10,183 bases of DNA from Neptunomonas sp. Its GTDB lineage: Bacteria > Pseudomonadota > Gammaproteobacteria > Pseudomonadales > Balneatricaceae. Positions 6,140 to 10,183 of the stretch are shown in pieces. Every line of letters starts with the position of its first letter. The first letter of the stretch is position 1. The notes under the pieces are model-generated. The model searched no databases. It saw only the letters and a program-made list of their open reading frames with translations, and was not told where the DNA came from. The position numbers and the translations under genes are program-made. The stretch covers positions 1-10,183 of the forward strand of contig SDWN01000669.1 in NCBI GenBank assembly GCA_004195305.1. The letters are read 5' to 3'.

Positions 6140-8319
6140 TGAAACGGCAGCTTATGAGATGGAAATACGTGCAACTAGCCATCGGGGTATCTCTATTAGG
6201 GGGTGCGCCTGTGGCTGTGTGTGATGACTGGCAAGTTAACGGTTTCAATACGTTGAGGCTTGAAACTTACGATTCTGATGGCGCTATGGCTGCTAGCCCG
6301 TATCCTTTCAACGGCGGTCAATACTATAACGAATTCAACCTGAATTTTTCGAAACGAGAATCGCCATATGCACGCTGGGTTGGCCAGATGTACGGTGTTT
6401 TTAACAGCTCTGACTATCGCTCTAGTGAAACCGGTTTTGTCCCTGAAAAATTGAGCCTAATGCGCGAGAAAGGAGATGCTGACCTGCCCTATCGGCTGCA
6501 TGTTGGTGACTATTATGGCTATTTCAGTTACTTGACCCTGCAAAACTCATTAAAGGGGGCTCAGCTTGAGTTGCAGCCGAGTGTCGATGCGGATGGAGGT
6601 CGACACTCTATCGTCCTGCTCGTTGGCGAAAATGATTCTCAGTGGAAAGGGATCGATCCAGGGGATGATTTGACGGCGGGTATCTCCTGGTTGATCGAAG
6701 ATCAGCGCTGGGGCGTACTCAACTTTAACTTGGTGAGCAATCAGCGTAATGGCGACACGGGTGTTGCCACGCTTGACCGTGATCAAACCGTTGTGAGTGC
6801 AGCGATACTCAAACAGTATGATTTTTCGCTTCAGTCTCTATCGATTGAAGGAGAGCTGGCCTATATGCGTGGTGATCACAACGGCATAACCTCCGCCGCC
6901 AGTGGTCAAAGCCAAAACGGTACGGGTGCGTTCATCGAGCTAACAGGGCAGCACCATCAATTACCGCTGGACTACCGCTTTCGTACCGACTTTTATGATC
7001 AGGACTTTCAGCCTGCCGGCGCGGTAACTATTTCTGACCGACGCTCGACCGAAATGCACGGGGGCTGGTTTTTTGATTCAGGCCTTCGGTTGCGGGGCCG
7101 CGCCCAATATTTTGAAGATGATGTAGACTCTGCAAATCCTACCAATACCTACACGCTTGGCGCCAATCTGGGTGGTGCCCTAGGGGCAATAGGGCTTTCC
7201 GGTGTTCAGGGAAGTGTAGATGGCTATTATCAAACGGTGCAGGATGACAATCGTAGCACCGATCAATACGTTCAAGCATTAAATGCTAACGTCAGCAAGA
7301 ACCTGCCGGATGACTGGTTAGGGCGGGTTAGCCTGTATGCTCAACACCTTGAGGATGACAGCGTGACGGATGCGGATTCTCAGACTTATCAAGTCACAGT
7401 TGATGGGAGTCACCCGGTAGCGTTATTAGGTTTTAATGGCACCATCGTACCCGGTGCATCACTCAGAGTGGTTAAAGATAGCGGAGAGACTACCGACTGG
7501 GGGCCGACACTGGCTCTTTTTTTGAATCGTGGTGCCCATGGCGTTCGGTTTAATTATAACTTCTTGGCTGAAAACACTCAGCTTGCGGGCGTTAGTGATG
7601 TAAACACCCATAGTTTATCAATGGATTATCGTTACCAAACTGACATCAATACGCTGGGTGTTGAAGTCGAACTGTTTGACCGGGAGCCCTCTCCCGGAGC
7701 CGACACGGATGCTTATGCGGTACGTCTGTTTTGGACTTTCTACTTTGATAATCAGCCCTATACCCCGTCGGCCCGAGCAGGAGCCGGGCAGACGTCAGAT
7801 TATAGTCGTCAAGTTGCTGCAGATATTTCTGAACTAGCCCCTGGGTTATTGTTACGTGATGCCGAAATAGCCCTGCGCAAGCAGGGATCAGCAAGACCTA
7901 TCTTGTTGAGCAACCTTCAAGTCTATGAGTACCCGCTGCTTACTGCGATTGATCAACGGCAGCGCGTCATTTTCAGTCATACCGGTCAACAGCTCCACTA
8001 TTCGGCGTTAATCATCGAGTTTGATGATATCGGAAATACCGCAACGATTGCTCAAACTTACCATCGCGTCAGGAGTGAGTTGATTAAGCGTTACGGCCCA
8101 CCGTCAGTAACCTTTGAAGAAGGTAGGTTTAGCAAATCTATAGTATCGAATATCAACACAGGCAGCCTGTTACGGGTGGACGAATGGCCGACTCAGCAGG
8201 GAACACTGCGGTTTGGTATTCCTCGCAGGCTTGATGGTCAAGTCAGAATGGAGCTACAGCACCGTCGGAGCTTCTCTAACCCGAGAGATACATTATGGAG
8301 TGTCGAACAGGTTCGCTAG
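6139..8319 (+). CDS. Outer-membrane beta-barrel protein with C-terminal periplasmic-type domain (operon gene 4)
   Basis: This 726-residue protein starts at the ATG overlapping the stop of gene 3 by one base, with GGGAAG just upstream (6127-6132). Residues 1-28 are a signal peptide (KRQLMRWK, then a hydrophobic core, cut near C28/DDW). Residues about 29-537 show the alternation of polar and aromatic/hydrophobic residues typical of antiparallel transmembrane beta strands, with repeated Tyr, Gly and Asp turns. They end in the aromatic strand YAVRLFWTFYF, like the C-terminal strand that the Bam machinery recognises. Unusually, about 190 residues follow. They form a soluble, probably alpha/beta domain (ALIIEFDDIGNTATI near 623-637, then YHRVRSELIKRYGPP near 641-654). 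No POTRA repeats, plug motif or TonB box are seen, so it is neither a clear two-partner transporter nor a TonB receptor. It may be an export pore, anchor or assembly platform for genes 1-3. Its length is near that of YjbH/GfcD-type proteins, but I cannot support that identity. It is the last gene of the operon. Confidence 0.88.
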   Translation: MKRQLMRWKYVQLAIGVSLLGGAPVAVCDDWQVNGFNTLRLETYDSDGAMAASPYPFNGGQYYNEFNLNFSKRESPYARWVGQMYGVFNSSDYRSSETGFVPEKLSLMREKGDADLPYRLHVGDYYGYFSYLTLQNSLKGAQLELQPSVDADGGRHSIVLLVGENDSQWKGIDPGDDLTAGISWLIEDQRWGVLNFNLVSNQRNGDTGVATLDRDQTVVSAAILKQYDFSLQSLSIEGELAYMRGDHNGITSAASGQSQNGTGAFIELTGQHHQLPLDYRFRTDFYDQDFQPAGAVTISDRRSTEMHGGWFFDSGLRLRGRAQYFEDDVDSANPTNTYTLGANLGGALGAIGLSGVQGSVDGYYQTVQDDNRSTDQYVQALNANVSKNLPDDWLGRVSLYAQHLEDDSVTDADSQTYQVTVDGSHPVALLGFNGTIVPGASLRVVKDSGETTDWGPTLALFLNRGAHGVRFNYNFLAENTQLAGVSDVNTHSLSMDYRYQTDINTLGVEVELFDREPSPGADTDAYAVRLFWTFYFDNQPYTPSARAGAGQTSDYSRQVAADISELAPGLLLRDAEIALRKQGSARPILLSNLQVYEYPLLTAIDQRQRVIFSHTGQQLHYSALIIEFDDIGNTATIAQTYHRVRSELIKRYGPPSVTFEEGRFSKSIVSNINTGSLLRVDEWPTQQGTLRFGIPRRLDGQVRMELQHRRSFSNPRDTLWSVEQVR

Positions 8320-8329
8320 TACTGACAAT

Positions 8330-8481
8330 TGTTAATCAGCGTCGGAAAATTGACCAGATTCAGCGTCCAGTTTTGACCAGGGTATATGGGAGGAAAGCCC
8401 CCGTTTGGGCTGGGCTGCAACCGCGTTCTTGATGGTCAATTTTCAATGCTGAAAGAGGTCAAACCGAGTAGCTGAATAACA
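8330..8481. mobile_element. 152-bp IS21-type deletion relic (MITE-like), paired terminal repeats
   Basis: The segment starts TGTTAATCAGC and ends GCTGAATAACA, imperfect inverted copies with TG...CA termini. Each end carries two repeat units of the form GGTCAA-n-GCTGA (right end: 8434 and 8457; left end, inverted: TTGACC with CAGC at 8337-8355 and TTGACC with CAGC at 8361-8378). A perfect 12-bp inverted repeat, GAAAATTGACCA at 8345-8356 and its complement at 8433-8444, lies within these ends. Multiple short repeats at TG...CA ends are characteristic of IS21-family elements. Only about 50 bp lie between the ends, with no istA or istB, so this is a non-autonomous or decayed copy. I see no target duplication: left flank CTGACAAT, right flank TGGCTAGA. 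Confidence 0.6.
8396..8411 (+). terminator. Weak hairpin downstream of the operon
   Basis: AGCCC and GGGCT pair around a 6-nt loop (8396-8411), about 77 nt after the operon stop. There is no T-run after it, and it lies inside the IS-like relic. Operon termination here is only a suggestion. Confidence 0.15.
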
Positions 8482-8813
8482 TGGCTAGACGCCATCCACG
8501 ACTATTAGTCATATATTGAACGATTGTGCTGGGGGCCCTTTAGAACAAGCAGTTGAACAGATACCCCGATGCTACACACAAAATTATCCACAGGAATTGT
8601 GGGTAACTGGTAGTTCGTAGCACACACAACGCTGACTTCAGATATCGACAGCTGTATCTACTGAGCTGACATTCTTTTGGGCGACATGGTTGGATTCTTA
8701 TCAACCCCAAGCAGCCAAGTTATTACCTATCGTTACCACTGTGTTAGCCTCAGAAATGAGTGCAATGCACATCGGCATGCGTGGCCTATCAGTAAAAAAT
8801 GAAGGATGAAAAT
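8482..8813 (+). other. Intergenic stretch between IS relic and DsbA-fold gene
   Basis: About 330 bp without a convincing gene. It holds a small inverted repeat ATGGC/GCCAT (8481-8495) and the inverted DnaA-box-like pair at 8584-8606. A 38-codon frame from ATG at 8688 stops at 8802, overlapping a possible ATG for the next gene, but it has no clear ribosome site and is probably chance. The promoter of the downstream gene should be here; no sigma-70 hexamer pair stands out. Confidence 0.4.
8584..8606. promoter_or_regulatory. Inverted pair of DnaA-box-like sites
   Basis: TTATCCACA at 8584-8592 is an exact match to the strong DnaA-box consensus. Five bases later, TGTGGGTAA (8598-8606) is its inverted partner with one mismatch. 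The two form an interrupted 9-bp near-palindrome. No replication initiator gene, AT-rich unwinding element or iterons are seen nearby, so an origin is not claimed. It could be a DnaA-regulated site, a plasmid or element origin remnant, or chance. Confidence 0.4.
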
Positions 8814-9455
8814 ATGACGTTAACGATCGAGTTTTTTGGTTCTCTACAAAGTCCTTATTGCTATTTCGCACTAGACCGGCTCGAGGATATGAAGCGCGAC
8901 TTGAAAGTTGAAGTTGTGATGCGTCCAGTTCTTCCTGGAGTGATTCGTATACCGGATACCTTTGCTGATCGCTCTAACATGGAAATAGCTTATCTCGAAC
9001 AAGATGTCGCTAGGACCGCAGACTTTCTATCCCTTCCCTACAGTGAACCATCGCCATCACCCGTGAACTGGATTGAAGGAGGAGGCTGGGTTGCTGGACC
9101 TGATCAAGGTCGTATATACCGTCTTTACAACATGCTGTATCAGGCACACCTACTCTCCAAAGAGCATCAGTTGTATGAAGCATTGATGCGAGCCATCTGG
9201 TCGGGACAAACACCAGAATGGGATGACGAGCTGCATTTGAGCAAGTGTCTGGCTTTATGCGACTTGCCCGACCATCTGATTGAACAGCAGGACGTTTTGT
9301 TGCCGGAAGCTGATTGCTATTTCGCCTCCAATCAACAGGCTATGTTTAAATGCGGGCATTGGGGAGTACCGATGTTCTCCTTGGATGGTGAGCCCTTTTA
9401 CGGGCAAGATCGCCTCGATCAACTTCGGTGGAGAATTAAGAAATCACTCGGTTGA
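8814..9455 (+). CDS. DsbA-fold protein, 2-hydroxychromene-2-carboxylate isomerase type
   Basis: This 213-residue cytoplasmic protein has a thioredoxin-like fold with a helical insertion, as in the glutathione-dependent isomerases and GST-kappa proteins of the DsbA superfamily. Evidence is the N-terminal strand TIEFFGS followed by S13-P-Y-C16, the position of the DsbA CxxC but with Ser for the first Cys, as in the isomerases. A cis-Pro motif G184-V-P186 follows near the C-terminus, then DGEPFYGQDRLDQL, close to the family signature (GxDRL). There is no signal peptide, unlike true DsbA, so a periplasmic disulfide role for the neighbouring Cys-containing exported proteins is unlikely. GAAGGA at 8801-8806 favours ATG 8814; ATG 8799 adds five residues. 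The gene stands alone, separated from the operon by the IS relic. The reaction may be isomerisation or glutathione transfer on an aromatic-degradation intermediate, but the substrate cannot be read from sequence. Confidence 0.85.
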   Translation: MTLTIEFFGSLQSPYCYFALDRLEDMKRDLKVEVVMRPVLPGVIRIPDTFADRSNMEIAYLEQDVARTADFLSLPYSEPSPSPVNWIEGGGWVAGPDQGRIYRLYNMLYQAHLLSKEHQLYEALMRAIWSGQTPEWDDELHLSKCLALCDLPDHLIEQQDVLLPEADCYFASNQQAMFKCGHWGVPMFSLDGEPFYGQDRLDQLRWRIKKSLG

Positions 9456-9915
9456 GTAAGGCTCCCTTTGTCTGCACTGTCGCAGCCCCTGCCTTTACAA
9501 GGCGGAGATAGCAGCAAAATCAGCGTCCGCTTTATCGATCCTGATGAGATGGAAAGATTGCTGTGTTCGCAGGCTCCAAGTGACGGCTTAGGGCCGGAAG
9601 CGCCCCCTGGTGACCGGAGAGGGCTGACCAGACCAAGAGGCCCTTGCCGACACTTTATGCCGCTCACCTCTGACCAGAGTGGGCTGTTGATGAAACTTCG
9701 GAGTTCCATATAACGGACACCCATCGGGGCTAGGGCTCACGGCAGGAGTGGGCACAAAGACGACATCAGATAGGGGCGAGATCGGCAACTGCCCACAGGC
9801 ATCTCCTGTTAAATGTTCTCAGATACCTGTCCGCTGCAACAAGCCTCGAACCGCAAACGCCAGAATCAGATGACAGGGGCGTTGGCCATAGAGATATCTA
9901 CTCCGTTAATATCGA
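9456..9915. other. 460-bp stretch with no credible gene
   Basis: Overlapping open frames exist on both strands (for example plus 9468-9713 and minus 9419-9724), but none has a good ribosome site, a recognisable domain or a normal composition, and they conflict with one another. A short hairpin GCCTT/AAGGC (9491-9503), about 35 nt after the DsbA-fold gene and without a T-run, could contribute to its 3' end. The segment ATCAGCGTCC at 9518-9527 resembles the repeat unit in the IS21-type relic and may be a further scrap of mobile DNA. Nothing firmer is visible. Confidence 0.4.
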
Positions 9916-10183
9916 TTATGGGCGGGTGGGCGGTTCACTTGTTTTTCCTGCTCTGGCCCGGTTAAAGGTACCTCTGGCCTCCTTCAAGGCTCGCGGCATA
10001 CCGGCTTGAGTAGCCAGCTCTCGGATACGAAGACCGACTACTTCCGGCACCATCTTCCCAGCGCGCTTCAATCCGACGAGGCGAGACCAGACGGCTTCCT
10101 TTTTACGGACCTGATGAGGCTGAAAGTTATCCATATCGCGTGCGGTTAGGGGCTGCTCCAGTTTCAGGGCGCCCGCCGCAACC
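9916..10183 (-). CDS. Unrecognised basic protein, 5' part beyond the window edge
   Basis: The reading frame is open from the right edge of the window to TAA at 9916-9918, so at least 88 codons are present. An internal ATG at 10132-10134 could start a 72-residue protein, but the frame continues upstream without a stop for 16 more codons and no Shine-Dalgarno site precedes that ATG. A longer protein entering from outside is therefore more likely. The visible part is helical and basic (VRKKEAVWSRLVGLKRAGKMVPEVVGLRIRELATQAGMPRALKEA) with a Thr/Pro/Arg-rich tail. It could be the C-terminus of a DNA-binding or plasmid/phage-type protein. I do not recognise the family. Confidence 0.45.
   Translation of the reverse strand, partial: VAAGALKLEQPLTARDMDNFQPHQVRKKEAVWSRLVGLKRAGKMVPEVVGLRIRELATQAGMPRALKEARGTFNRARAGKTSEPPTRP

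Noticed and set aside
6139..8319. Two-partner secretion (TpsB/FhaC) or TonB-dependent receptor
   Set aside because: No N-terminal POTRA repeats, no plug domain and no TonB box are visible, and the partner proteins lack a haemagglutinin-type repeat region.
8814..9455. Periplasmic disulfide oxidase (true DsbA) serving the Cys-containing exported proteins
   Set aside because: There is no signal peptide and the CxxC position reads S-P-Y-C, the pattern of the isomerase/GST-kappa branch.
9419..9788. Overlapping small frames on both strands after the DsbA-fold gene
   Set aside because: They are mutually incompatible, lack ribosome sites, and show no domain or signal sequence.
1..10183. CRISPR array, tRNA or rRNA genes, intact integron attC sites
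   Set aside because: No regularly spaced repeat array, cloverleaf or core-site pairs were found on reading both strands.

Overview
The window reads as bacterial accessory DNA, most likely from a gammaproteobacterium. GC looks close to 50%, Shine-Dalgarno sites are clear, and the signal peptides and outer-membrane beta-barrel are of Gram-negative type. The lineage is inferred from gene style only; no housekeeping marker is present.

The core (about 907-8319) is one tight operon of four plus-strand genes: a 391-aa exported acidic/proline-rich protein, a 1174-aa exported coiled-coil protein, a roughly 171-aa exported small protein, and a 726-aa outer-membrane beta-barrel with a C-terminal non-barrel domain. 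Gaps between them are 3 bp, about 13 bp, and a 1-bp TAATG overlap. All four carry an apparent N-terminal Sec signal peptide, so the whole operon product set is predicted to work in the periplasm, outer membrane or outside the cell. The most striking point is that the 1174-aa protein contains the skeleton of a protein-kinase fold: a glycine-rich loop G655-E-G657, a strand lysine K684, D787 and N792 five residues apart, and D810-P-G812. It follows a long coiled coil and a short hydrophobic segment like those that precede toxin domains, and ends in a four-cysteine tail. I do not recognise the operon as a described system. My working hypothesis is an envelope or surface complex that displays or exports a kinase-like effector.

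The flanks look like a mobile-element graveyard. On the left (1-600) there is a minus-strand remnant of the C-terminus of an IS21-family IstA transposase, a 12-bp direct repeat spaced 53 bp, and a hairpin. An AT-rich leader of about 300 bp then precedes the operon. On the right, immediately behind the operon (8330-8481), is a 152-bp segment whose two ends are inverted copies of each other and carry the repeated GGTCAA...GCTGA units and TG...CA termini expected of IS21-family ends. It looks like an internally deleted, MITE-like relic. Next come an intergenic stretch with an inverted pair of DnaA-box-like sites, a gene for a DsbA-fold protein of the 2-hydroxychromene-2-carboxylate isomerase type, about 460 bp without a credible gene, and a minus-strand ORF that runs off the right edge.
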